A stretch of DNA of 64,000 bases from Mermis nigrescens (taxonomy: Eukaryota > Nematoda > Enoplea > Mermithida > Mermithidae): positions 3,245,015-3,309,014 of the forward strand of contig JAVLUZ010000273.1 in the NCBI GenBank assembly GCA_036768485.1, read 5' to 3'. Positions 45,560 through 56,219 of this stretch are shown one piece after another. Under the pieces are notes generated by a model that ran no database searches, was not told the DNA's origin, and saw only the letters and a program-made list of their open reading frames with translations. The translations under genes and the position numbers were made by a program. Position 1 is the stretch's first letter. Each line of letters opens with the position of its first letter.

Positions 45560-45960
45560 TCACAAAAGAAAATTTGATCTGAGTAAAACTGGACTATTAC
45601 CATCTCTATGAATTAAAACAAATATGGTCTCTTACATCCTAGGTTTTAATTGTGATGTACATACAATTCACAAAGCAGATTAATTGGTTCTCAATCCACA
45701 GCAACTGGTTTTGCAATTGTTGCCAGGAGCTACAGGTCATGTAGTTGGTATGCAACTGTAAAACTTAATAATAACAATGCTGCACCCATGTCAATTAATG
45801 CATTTGCTTCTATCTGATTGTTAATTAAAACTGGTATAAACAGTGTTATGTGCACAGAGTTTGAGACATTAGATACATTATCAGGAGCTTCTAAGACGTT
45901 TATTTCAATACTTGATCATTCAAGGGCATAAGAAATCTCTCTTTCAGCCTATTGTTCCTT
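45560..45960 (-). pseudogene. Retropepsin-like protease of element 4
   Basis: The minus strand across 45860-45745 reads LINNQIEANALIDMGAALLL, with D-M-G-A encoded at 45781-45795 region. This is the active-site region of a retroviral-type protease, with Met where Thr or Ser is usual. It is followed by LLCELYVHHN-type flap-like sequence around 45690. Stops are frequent. The same D-M-G-A appears in element 1. It lies immediately downstream of the env-like gene of the same relic. Confidence 0.6.
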
Positions 45961-46333
45961 TTTACCGGACCACGTGGAGGTGTTGTTGTTTTTATTTTTA
46001 TTTCCATTTAGGCTGTGCTTATTTCTTTGCATAAGCAAGAGTAAAGCTTCTCCAAGATTGTACAAATTATTTCTGACTACTATTACTTGCCTTTGTCTTG
46101 CTTTATATCAAAGCAGCATGAAATAAGCAATGTAGTCTATTCCTGCAATTTGGACAAGCTCAAGAGAGTGTTTGGTATAATAAATCTAACTGAAAATTCA
46201 TAGCAGTTGTCCAATTTACCAGATTATTTAAAAATTGTTGTAGTTGTGCAGGTTTGCACACAAAATGCTTAAAAAATTGAAAGTTTAAAGGCGCTTGTAA
46301 AAGCCTATTATAAAAAATGGATGGACTGTAAAA

Positions 46334-47551
46334 TTAAAAAACGTCATAATGAACTTTCTGAATCACTTCTAGCAGCAATTTGCTTACATGCCCAAGACCT
46401 GTTTTTGTTTTCCATGTCTTATAGTGCTTAAAACTATGGACCATCTTATTATAACAGTCTACCATAGGACTAAAACTAGTAAGGTCATTGCTGCCTGGCA
46501 TTACAAACATCAAGCTGTTTTCAACTTGCACTGACAAAGGTTTGTAGCATATTTTGTTCACTGTATAATCATAATATATTTGTGTACCATGCACGAGTTT
46601 ACATGGCCATACTGTTAGAGCATCGCCTAAAAATTCAGCAATCTGATTGTTGCATTGAAGCAGAGCTTGAGTGCCCAATGTGGCATGAAATCCGAGTATA
46701 TGGCATATTAGGTTGAGATATCTTTGCCCATGCCAATAAAGTTCTGTCCACATATAAAAAATTGAGTTTTTCATTTACAGGATCATATAAAGTCATTTTA
46801 CTCTTTTTGGAAAAATAATCATGAATTGAAGTTACTGGCCCTTAATATGTATTTAGAGCACATTTATTGTCTTTACACTGTGTGAAGGCATTCTTAATTC
46901 TTAATGCTCCTTGTAATTCATCAACAACAACGTACAAATCACTAATTGTTGCTGGATATTGTCCTTTTGCTACTACAGGACAGTGATTCGCAAAAGCAGT
47001 CTGGTTCTACAGGATTATTCCATCTGAGGTAACACACAATCCATTCATTGGCTTGCAAGTACCTACATCACCAAAACCACTAATGGGGGATAGCCCATCC
47101 CATGATGCAATGGAGCCACTTTCAATCAGGAAATTTGTAACCATTTAACAATAGTCACTGCAACAACTTAAAATCAACATGGAGTGTATTATTTGTTGAC
47201 CATAAAACCTGGTTTTAAAAGCCTTGAAGTAATTTTTCTACAGGTTTTTGTCAAAAATCACCTTTTTGCACAAATTTTGTAAAATTTTTTCTTTCAAGAA
47301 ATAATTGGTTGCATGCAATGCCTTTAGACCCAAGAAGGTAAATATTTGTACAGATTATTTTGAACATAGCAAACAATGGGTTGCAATAGCATTTTGCGGA
47401 TTACTTTGCTATGAAACCTGTAACATTCATTTCTGAATACTTCTCCAATTTTTCCTGGAGCTTTACTAGGAATTTTATGTGGAATTTCTAAAGCATGCCC
47501 ACTTTTTCCCGCCTCACAGACCTGATACTGTGCTGTGTTACCTGGATGCAA
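46334..47551 (-). pseudogene. env: env-like glycoprotein of element 4
   Basis: The minus-strand ORF 47551-47324 contains QYQVCEAGKSGHALEIP, aligning with the start of the mature env of element 1 (CGKTRTGHALAIP). ORF 46774-46334 contains CNNQIAEFLGDALTVWPC, YYDYTVNKICYKPLSV and FVMPGSNDLTS, which match the middle env ORF of element 1 (WDYQVNDTCYEELPV, APGSSD). The stretch between is decayed but includes a GLGDVGTC-like piece near 47060. The membrane segment was not found. Order on the minus strand is gag-like, env, protease, as in element 1. Confidence 0.75.
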
Positions 47552-47559
47552 TGTGATTC

Positions 47560-48300
47560 AAACTTTTGATATGATACTGATTTAACTACAAAGGAATTTC
47601 AACACAACTACTGTTTTTCCATTTCATCATGAAACTCATATTCAATCTCTTGAATCCTCAATTCTTTTGATCTAATTTATTTTTGTCACTCTTATGCCTA
47701 ACTTAGTTTCTTTATACACATAAGTATATACTTTGCAAATAACGTTTTTCTTGTATAAATACTTAATGTTGCACATGTACAATTTAGTTATTGGGGTAAA
47801 TTGGATATTCTGCCTTTAATTGTTCTGAGCTTGTGCTCCATTTCCAGCTTTCAGGCCAAAGTATTGCATGTGTTGTCTTTTGCCATCCATAAGAGTATCT
47901 CTTGATTCAGCCACAGCTAAAATCTGTTTCTTAATCCATTCATTGTTCTTGCCCATTTGTAGTCAGTTCAAAAGTTGATTTTTGTTTCATTGCAAGTAAT
48001 AAGTTTTACTCTGATTTTCTTGTGCATTTTGAGTTGTTTATCTTCTGTTGAGTGCACAAAATTTTTTTTGCATGAGTTTAAACTCCAAAACTTTTTGTTT
48101 GTTTTTCATAATTGATCAATATAATTTTGATACACTTCAAGTTGCTTCATGCCCTGTTTTATCACGTCATTTTCACACAATTTGAGAATTTGAGTACATT
48201 TATGAGTATTACTTTTGATCCACTGGTGTTTGTTATGAGAATAAATACAATAAATGATCACAATTCATTCAGCTTGCTCAAAAATTAGTCCATGTTTCAT
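47560..48300 (-). pseudogene. Possible gag remnant upstream of element 4 env
   Basis: On the minus strand a mostly open region carries NNEWIKKQILAVAESRDTLM and KQGMKQLEVYQNYIDQL, with Lys/Gln-rich helical character. No zinc knuckle or capsid motif could be read. Its position ahead of env suggests gag or gag-env interval, but this is weak. Confidence 0.3.
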
Positions 48301-49240
48301 GTTATAACATGCCTACACTTTGACAGTCGGTAAAAGCTGATGAACCTGCTCACCACTGAATAAGTCATTTCAGTGAAGTGAGGATTTTTGAGATGAACTC
48401 AAGAACCACTGAACGGATTTTCATGAAATAAAGTGTTTTAGATAGACAATTTCAAAATAATACTATTTTGCCGAGAAAAGTATAGCTAGTTTATGTCTAC
48501 AGTATGCTAGGCTTGAAAAAGTGCTCAAACTTTGCTTGGTCGCTACAGTATACAGGTTAAGTTTCATATTTCGAAAAATAGCAAGATAGTTAGATATTTT
48601 TGTGCTCTTAATTTCACCCCTTTTTGTTTTTCATGTTTTTGAATAGTTCGTCCTGCAATTCCAATTTAATTTTTTTCAATATGGCTGGCCCCATAAGGTG
48701 TGCATTTTACTTGCGCTCTTTCCCATATTTTTCAATGTTTAAGCCCATTTTAGAAAGCCCAAAAAAGCTCATTCGAATGATATCCTATTTGTCTGATTTA
48801 CTAAAGAATTCCAGTTTTCCAATATGGCCGCCAAGAAGGCTGTCATACTGTAGCTTTTGATGTTTTCAGCTATTATTCTTTGAGTTTCTGACATATTTCA
48901 GAAATTTTTTTCAGTAAATAGCTAGAAAATTGTATGTTCTTCCTAATGAACTATGTCTCATGTTCAAAATCTTTCTAGTTCTTTCATGGAAGTTCAAAAA
49001 CCTCAAAATTATTCATTGTATGGTGAAAACGACGTGATGATTTCTTTGTACTGAATTCGAAAAATCAGAGGAAATTGGTGTTAAAACAAGAAGTTTGACT
49101 AACAATACAGTTGCCCTCGAGAATATTGCTATGTGCACATTTACTGATGGACTCACACCATTATCAAATTGCTTAGATGAAATATGAACAAAAATTGAAG
49201 AAAATATAAATCACATGGAAGCTTGGATGTTTTGCATAAT
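48301..49240. other. Noncoding DNA between elements 4 and 3
   Basis: No gene recognised. It could include the 5' LTR of element 3, but no matching direct repeat was found downstream of 58455. Confidence 0.4.
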
Positions 49241-49259
49241 CCTTGGACCTGTTTAGGTC

Positions 49260-50330
49260 ATTTTATGCTTATAAGGCCTGCTAGTCCCTTTTCTGGAGGT
49301 TTTGGTGAATCTTTTTCAGAGTGAATGGATTGTTTGATTGATTATATGATGTTGCAATGTCTCAATAATGTGGATGATGAATTTAAAATTGTGTTTTCGG
49401 AGTTTAATTTGATTGGAGCACTATCTGTCTCTTGGAGAATTAAAACTAATTAAGAGTGATAATAAGGGTTTCCATTTTTAGTGAAATAATTGAGGAGTCT
49501 GTTTTCTGAAGAATTCAATTCCGATCTCCTTCAGCTAATGACATTTGACATTAAACAAAAGCACTGCAAAAGTGTTATTGAATATTTTAATAAGCTTAAA
49601 TGCTTAGCACATTCTGCATAATCTCAGTTGCAGGCTGAAGTCAGAAATTGTATTATTAAGCCTACTTTCAATAGGAGTGTAAATTGGAGTATTCATGATG
49701 CGATAAAATATCGTGGTTTTGCTAATTTAGATTAAGTTCTTAAGGCTGCCAGATATTTTTGAATCACAAGTACTTAGTGATGATTCAATGTCAAACAAGC
49801 CGGAATATGTCTCTTCTGTTCAGACTAATAATAACAATTCTCTAACAATGTCTAACATAGCCAATTTATGCAAGGGGATTCACAATTTACTTGCTGTTGT
49901 TGAAGGCAGGAGTAGCATACGTGGGCAGTACCAAAATTCTGAGGAGGGGGTGCAAGATTTTTTGAAGGTCAAAAAATGGCCTTGAAAATAGTGATGTTGC
50001 AAAAAAAACACAATATTTCAACGTTTCTCATTGAGCACTATCCATCAACATCAAAAAATTGTAAAAAAAACAAAAAAATTGTTCCTTGTGGGGAGGTGCA
50101 TACCCCCTAACCCCCTCCCCCCACGCCCAGGTGTGAAGAGTAGTCCTTGGTCACTGCCCCGATGCAACAATTGCGACCACCCTGGACATTTGGCGCACAA
50201 TTGTCATTTGCCCGGTCAATCCTGGCACCCACAGGAGCGTTGATCAGTGATACTGATAACTTGTCATACCTGTGGCAGGGCTGGCCATACTAGCCATTTT
50301 TTACAACAATGTCTTTTCTATCTGTAGAAT
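49260..50330 (+). pseudogene. gag: gag of element 3 with zinc knuckles
   Basis: The capsid start PASPFSGGFGESFSE lies near 49290, followed by NVDDEFKIVFSEFNLIGAL, paralleling element 2 gag. The frame runs with several stops to about 49770. After the MITE at 49916-50135 comes a CX2CX4HX4C knuckle at 50163-50204 (CNNCDHPGHLAHNC) and a second, irregular one from 50262 (CHTCGRAGHTSH). Predicted role: particle and RNA packaging. It is dead. Confidence 0.78.
49916..50135 (-). mobile_element. hAT-like MITE (family A) in element 3 gag
   Basis: It starts CATACGTGGGCAGTACC and ends GCCCAGGTGTG. Flanks AGGAGTAG and AAGAGTAG match 7 of 8. Confidence 0.88.
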
Positions 50331-50370
50331 CCCTGAGTATGTGGCCGAATTTTGTTGGTCAAACTAGCCA

Positions 50371-51488
50371 GTGACAACAGGTAATTGCAATTTCATTCAA
50401 AATAATCAGTCCAGAAATGTAAATCCGACTTCAAGAAATATAATAAAACAAAATTTTAATTGTACAGAATCAAACAGAAATACTAGCACTTTTTTTGTTG
50501 AAAATGTTTTGCAAAGCATTGATACTGATGATGAGCATATAGAATATAATTTTAATAGAAGAAATTCAGAAGTTATGGTATCTAAGGTGCATTTTAATGC
50601 AATTGATTCTGTTTCTCATTGTAGTAATAATTAGAAATTTACTTATATGTCACTGTAGAGTCATCACATTTCTGCTATAGAAACTATTCCATTTGAGTCG
50701 AGTGTCAAAAATGGTAATAATAAAGATCATGAAATTATTGTTGATACCTCTGAGAATCATGATGTTGAAAGTTTTTTGCTGTGCATTAACTTGGCTAATG
50801 CTGATAGTTTTGAGAAGCATGTTAAAAATGATGTTTTTGCTGCAGGTTCTATTTTAATTAATGTTGATTGTTCTGAGAAGCATAATGTAAGTGTTTTTGT
50901 TAAGGATTCTAATTTTGTCAATGCTGATAATTTTGGGCAGTCTAATTATGATGTTTTTGCTGCAAATTCCTGTTTTTCGAAAGTCTGATTATTCAGTCAG
51001 AACAAGTAAAAACAGCATGATAAATAAATTGATGGCTTCAATCATGGTCTTTTTGCCAAGTAGTTTTGGCGCATTTTCTGCTTGAAACAATTTAGGCTCT
51101 GATTCTGATAATGACATTACTATAAACGACAGTTTAGAATAATTTAAACTCCTTGATGATCCCAATTTTGGTGTTTATTTTGAATGTCCAGGCTAGACTT
51201 GAAGAAAGTTTTCTGATTACAAACAATGTTGTGCATGATTTGGAAACCAAGGAGCCAAATAGCCTGCTCAAATATGTGCCATTCTGCATTTGTAGGGAGT
51301 GCCCATTCCATAGGCAAAGCACCAACAAGGTGCGGGTTGAAAAAGAGGGAGAAGTAGGGTGCTCGGCAGAAACATGCTTTGATCAAAAAGAGTGCATAAG
51401 TAAAATGTCCTCAAATGGAAATTGTATTTGTTATTGCCATTATTTTTTATTACAAAATTTTTTCAGAAGGCAAAGCAGTAGATTCTAA
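50371..51488 (+). pseudogene. gag-env interval of element 3 with short protein repeats
   Basis: Open pieces at 50371-50634, 50776-50988 and 51153-51488. The middle one is built from imperfect ~30-residue repeats (DVFAAGSILINVD-SEKH, VFVKDSNFVNADNF, DVFAANSCFSKV). The last is Cys-rich (PFCICRECPFHRQS, then NCICYCHYFLL with a hydrophobic end) just before env. No known domain is recognised. Confidence 0.45.
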
Positions 51489-51933
51489 GTGATTACATGA
51501 TTTTCTATGTTCCACTAATGTTTTGCTCATCTTTGTTTCTGTCATTAATAAATGCAGACTATCAGATTTGTAGCACAGCAAAAAACGGTCAACCTGTAGA
51601 CATACCACAAAAAGTACACTGTGCTATTCCGGAAGATGTTCTTCATATACCACAGAGAGCTAATGTGTCTGTTAACATTCCTTGGTTTAGACCACTTTAC
51701 GTGAAAGCTCACAAATGTATACTAAGAACTCGGAAAATATGCACAAATGTTCTTTTGGCTCAAAGAACATAGTTTTTGACTAAATTTCACACACTGTTTT
51801 TTTGAAATGTCAAAATGTGTATGACAGAAAATTATTCAAAAATTTGGAACTTTTTTTAAATGAACATGGTATTTGAAAAACCAATAATTCCTTAGACCAT
51901 AAGTTTTGATGGTGCTGTCATGATACTTGTCAG

Positions 51934-52181
51934 TAAACATGGGCATGGAGGGTTTAGGGGGTATACATCCCCTCCCTAGATGTTGGAATATGACCCCCCC
52001 AGAATTCAATTTTTAAAATGTTTTGTTGCTCTTTCAGCAATTTTTGATGCTATTGGATAGTGCTCAATGAGAAACGTCAAAAAATTTTGTTTGTTTAATC
52101 ATACAACCGTTTTTAAGACTATTTATTGACCTTTTAAAAATTTTCACCCCTCCCCCAGAATTTTGGTGCTGCCCACCTTTG
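51934..52181 (+). mobile_element. hAT-like MITE (family A) in element 3 env
   Basis: It starts TAAACATGGGCATGG and ends GCCCACCTTTG. A perfect 8-bp duplication CTTGTCAG lies at 51926-51933 and 52182-52189. Confidence 0.9.
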
Positions 52182-52282
52182 CTTGTCAGTCTGTCTCAAC
52201 TTTTGTAATAGTTGAAGGAGCTTTAAGTACTTGGAATGATGAATGAATTACTAGTGATGTAGGAGATCTTGGTGGATGTAAG

Positions 52283-52541
52283 CACACCTGGGCATGGGAA
52301 GTTAGGGGGTATGCTCCCCTTCCCAAAAAACCAGAAATACTCCTTCAAAAATCAACATATCCCGCAGAATTCAATTTTTAAAATTTTTGTTTTTTTCGCA
52401 ATTTTTTATGCTAATGGATAGTGCTTGATGCGAAACATCAAAAAATGGTGTTTTTCATGCCATACCGCCATGTATAGAGCCATTTTTGACCTTCAAAAAA
52501 TCTTGCAAACATGTCCAGAATTTTCTTGCTGCCCACATATG
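52283..52541 (+). mobile_element. hAT-like MITE (family A), second copy in element 3 env
   Basis: It starts CACACCTGGGCATGGG and ends GCCCACATATG. A perfect 8-bp duplication GATGTAAG lies at 52275-52282 and 52542-52549. Confidence 0.92.
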
Positions 52542-53438
52542 GATGTAAGGCCTGGAGTGGCCACTGTGCCATTAATGATGGTATGGTCATTTAGGATGCA
52601 ACTAAAATTAAGAAGATGTATCAAATTAGTGTTGAGGGTAATTATACTGCATTGATCAGCACAAATTATGTCATAATTGATGAATTGCAAGCTTATTTAC
52701 AGTCAAGTGGTGAGTTCACAGAATTTTGTCAATTAAATTTTGCTCTGAAAACAGCACAGGGACTTATTATTCAGTTTTTGGATATGCAGAAAACGATAAA
52801 CATGTGTCCTGAAAATTGCTAGAATATTTAAAGTTTAAAGTGAAACGTTCTAATCAAATCATACATTCTGTATTTGATCCTGTGAATTAACAATTTAATT
52901 ATTTTGAGTTCAAATTGATGCAAAATGAAATTCTGAATTTTTGACATATCTGGCTCCATGTAGTATAGCAATTTTTACTGCTTGATGCAACTCTGGATGC
53001 TTGTGCCTTGTTACAGCATTATATATTGTTGCTGATTTTTTTTGAGGCTTCAACTATCTGGAAATGTAAAAATGTTACTCCGGAGCATATTTATTATAAT
53101 TACAAAGTTAATAGTATGTGTTATAAGGACCTATCAGTCATGTAAAATGGGAGATTGTGGTTTGTATCCCCTGGAACAGGTGATTTACTTCCATTCAGCA
53201 ATAAAATTTAATGTTTACATTGTTCTTTTGGAATTTTTAAACAAAATGAAACTTGGTTCAGTAACAGGGGCGCATTACATGTTTTGAGGTACCCTGCTGA
53301 GCTTAGCTGGAAATATCAAGATAGAATATTTGCTTTTGACACCCCTGCACTTTTTAATGCTCAAGTTGATACCGATTTTATTGGTTTGAATGCTCACAAG
53401 CAGTATGTGTACTGTTCAAATGAAATTGATTTACTTCT

Positions 53439-53554
53439 AAGTTGGCTAATGAATTACACAACAGAAATGTCTTTACAGGCAAATGTTGTTTATGATAAGT
53501 TGGCTAATGAATTACACAACAGAAATGTCTTTACAGCCAAATGTTGTTTATGAT
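53439..53554 (+). repeat. 58-bp tandem duplication in env
   Basis: Two copies starting AAGTTGGCTAATGAATTAC (53439 and 53497) differ by one base (CAGGC versus CAGCC). The unit length of 58 shifts the reading frame. Confidence 0.9.
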
Positions 53555-53899
53555 GCTCCTTGTGGAGCTGGTTTAGGTTTAGAAGACACATTAATAGGGG
53601 CAGGGAATGTGTTAGAGCATGTCATCATCTAAATGCAAAATAGTTTTTCCACTGGAATATGTTATTAGACGGTTGTAGATACTTTTGTATTTTTTAATTC
53701 TGGTAGCCAATAATATATATTGTTACCAATAACTTTAAAGCAATACTAGGATTAAAATCAAGATACTGAGAATTGATATGAATTAACACCTTTGTTTCAA
53801 AAGTGTCACTGTGAGTAAAAAGTTATTCAGTTGCTCTGGACATTCTTCATGAGACAACACATTTAAAACTATTTATACCTCTTCTATACCATACTTAAC

Positions 53900-55920
53900 A
53901 AACATGATGGTACTGGCTGCTTCAGATAATGAAGACAGGAATTTGGCCACTTCTAAACTGCCATTTGAGAATATTTCTAACTTTTAGAAATATGTTCTTC
54001 TAATATTAAGCCTGATATACTCATAGGTGCTGATTACTTTTGGGAATTTGTTAATAATCCTAATATGCATGCTGGAATTACCCTCTGGATTATTTTGGAT
54101 TCACTCAAAAATTAATTATTTGCTTCCTGGAAAAAACCAAACTTTCCATATTGAGAATAGTTCGAATAAAATGGAATTTTGCAGAAGTATTTTTTTAATC
54201 TGTAGGAGATGGAACTATTTCATTAGTACTCCAACTGAATAACGTAGGTAATGAGAACATTCCGAATGATCTTGAATCATTTTAGAATCTAGAAACTATA
54301 TTTTGGAATCTACAAACACTCTGTATGAAACTGACAACAATCGTGCTCTTAAAAATTTTATTGAGACTCAGAAATTTGAAACTGTATGTTATGAAGTAGA
54401 ATAGCCATGAAAAAACATTGAAATAAAGCTTCCTGATAATTATGGTTTATCATTAGAAGGTTAAATTCTTTGACATTCAGATTTGAACAAGAAGTTGATT
54501 TACTTATAAGATATAACAATATTATGGAAGATCAACTAAAAAAGGGAATCATAGAAAAAGTTACACATGAAACTAATAATTTAAAACATCTCTCTCATCA
54601 TTCAGTTATAACTCCATTTAAAGATACCACTGAAGTTTGGATAGTTTATGATGCGTCAGTAAAAGCTAAGACAACTAACGCATCACTAAATGAATGTCTT
54701 TGCAAGGGTCCAATTATGATGCCAGATTGATATGGTGTCCTATCGAGATTCCGACTTTCTCCAATAATTTAAACTGCTGATGTAGAAAAGCATTTTTGCA
54801 AACAGCTTTGCAGGACACTGATGGAGATGAAACCATAGTCTGTTTCACACAATTTTGGTCATAAATTTAAAAATTATATCTGTCAATTAGCTGACAGATT
54901 GCAATTATAGCATTGATCTGATACATAATCATTGTAACCCTTGGCGGTCTGTCTTTGAAAATATTCAGAATTTATGCAAGAAGTCATGTGCAACAGACTA
55001 TAGGGTTTTATTGTTTACAGATACTACTAATTCAGCAATTGAAAATGACATGGAAATGTACAACTTTTACAGAATGCCTTTTGGTGAAATTTTAAATCTA
55101 TTCTTATTAAATGCTTGCATAAAATATCAGTCGAGTAAAGTCACCACTGAGACTAGTAAAAAATAATTAGAAAATATTTACATCGATAATAATATCATAG
55201 AAGTCAATTCTCTTAAAGGATCTAAAAAATTATATTCTGAATCTAAGGAAATATTTTAATAAGTGAGTGTGAATCTACAGGAATGGAGTTCTAAATCACT
55301 CAAATTTATAACTCATTTAAACAAAAAAGATCAGACAAAAACAGCTTAAGCTTAATACTCATTTAAACAAAAAAAGTTTGACAAAATTAGCTTAAACTAA
55401 AGTATTAGGTGTTACATGGGAAAAGGTGTTGGACTGTCATTAATTTTTAATTTTATTAGTAAGAAAAACAGAACAAACTATTATAACAAATCGTAATATT
55501 CTGGAAATTGTTGCTAGGATGTTTGATCCTTGGGTTTCTGTCACCCATTTTGTTACTCGGAAAACTCTATTTACAAAAGCTTTGGAAAACAAAATTATCT
55601 TTGGATGAACCTGTTGGGAAACTTCACCGACCATAACAATATGCAGATAAATAGCTGACTATCAAAATCACAATGTTAAATGTCATTTAATCTGTTTTGT
55701 CAATGCATCCAAGTCTGCTTTGGCAGCTTGCGCTTATTTGAGAGTTAAAAGTTTATTGAATGTTTATGTTAATTTAATTTTTTCTGAAACAAGATTGGTG
55801 CCTATAAAATAAATAACTTTGCCTTAATTAGAACTCATTGCTTGCAGCTCACATAGGTTCAAAATGTCACATCTTTGTTGAAAATCAATTAAAACTGCTA
55901 ATAGTACAAAAACGTTGCTC
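53900..55920 (+). pseudogene. pol: BEL/Pao protease, RT and RNase H of element 3
   Basis: Near 54003-54050 SSNIKPDILIGADYFWEFVN marks the end of a BEL/Pao protease. RT: 54470-54730 has QLKKGIIEKV, HLSHHSVITP, EVWIVYDASVKAK, SLNECLCKGP, the standard BEL/Pao fingers and palm. It continues with MPFGEILNLFLLNACI (55073-55120) and YIDNN (near 55178-55192), where the second catalytic Asp of YVDD is Asn. RNase H: FVNASKSALAACAYLRV near 55696-55745, with Asn for the catalytic Asp, then ETRLVPIK. Many stops. BEL/Pao identity rests on the HHSVI and DASVKAK-SLN-CL-GP series. Confidence 0.9.
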
Positions 55921-55933
55921 ATTGACTCATCAT

Positions 55934-56206
55934 CATAGGTGGGCAGCACCAAAATTCTGGGAGGGGTAAAAAATTTGTGGATGGGGTGGAAAAATTTTTA
56001 GAAGTCAAAAATGGTCTTAAAAGTGGTTGTATGGCAAAAAACACCATTTTTTGACGTTTCTCATCAAGCACTATCCAATGGCATCAAAAAATTACTAAAA
56101 AGCAAAAAAAAAATTTTCTGGGGGGAGGGGTATTTTGATTTCTGGAGGGGGGGGGGTATTTCGACTTCTGGGGGGTTGCATACCCCCCCTCCCACGCCCA
56201 TGTGTG
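55934..56206 (-). mobile_element. hAT-like MITE (family A) in element 3 pol
   Basis: It starts CATAGGTGGGCAGCACC and ends GCCCATGTGTG. No clear target duplication remains. Confidence 0.82.
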
Positions 56207-56219
56207 TGAGATTGTGTTA

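Larger units (their letters stand above)
51497..53640 (+). pseudogene. env: env-like glycoprotein of element 3
   Basis: The first piece (51497-51772) starts with a signal peptide (FYVPLMFCSSLFLSLINADY) and continues with ICSTAKNGQPVDIPQKVHC and KAHKCILRTRKICTN, matching the N-terminal region of element 1 env. After two MITEs, DLGG near 52265-52276 rejoins KAWSGHCAINDG past 52549, paralleling SDLGDVGGC in element 1. Then come WKCKNVTPEHIYYNYKVNSM with a following CYKDLSVM (53055-53140) and FVSPGTGDL, paralleling the middle part. 53284-53553 (FAFDTPALFNAQVDTDFIGL) parallels the third ORF of element 1. A 58-bp tandem duplication lies at 53439-53554. The membrane segment is not clear. Confidence 0.78.
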
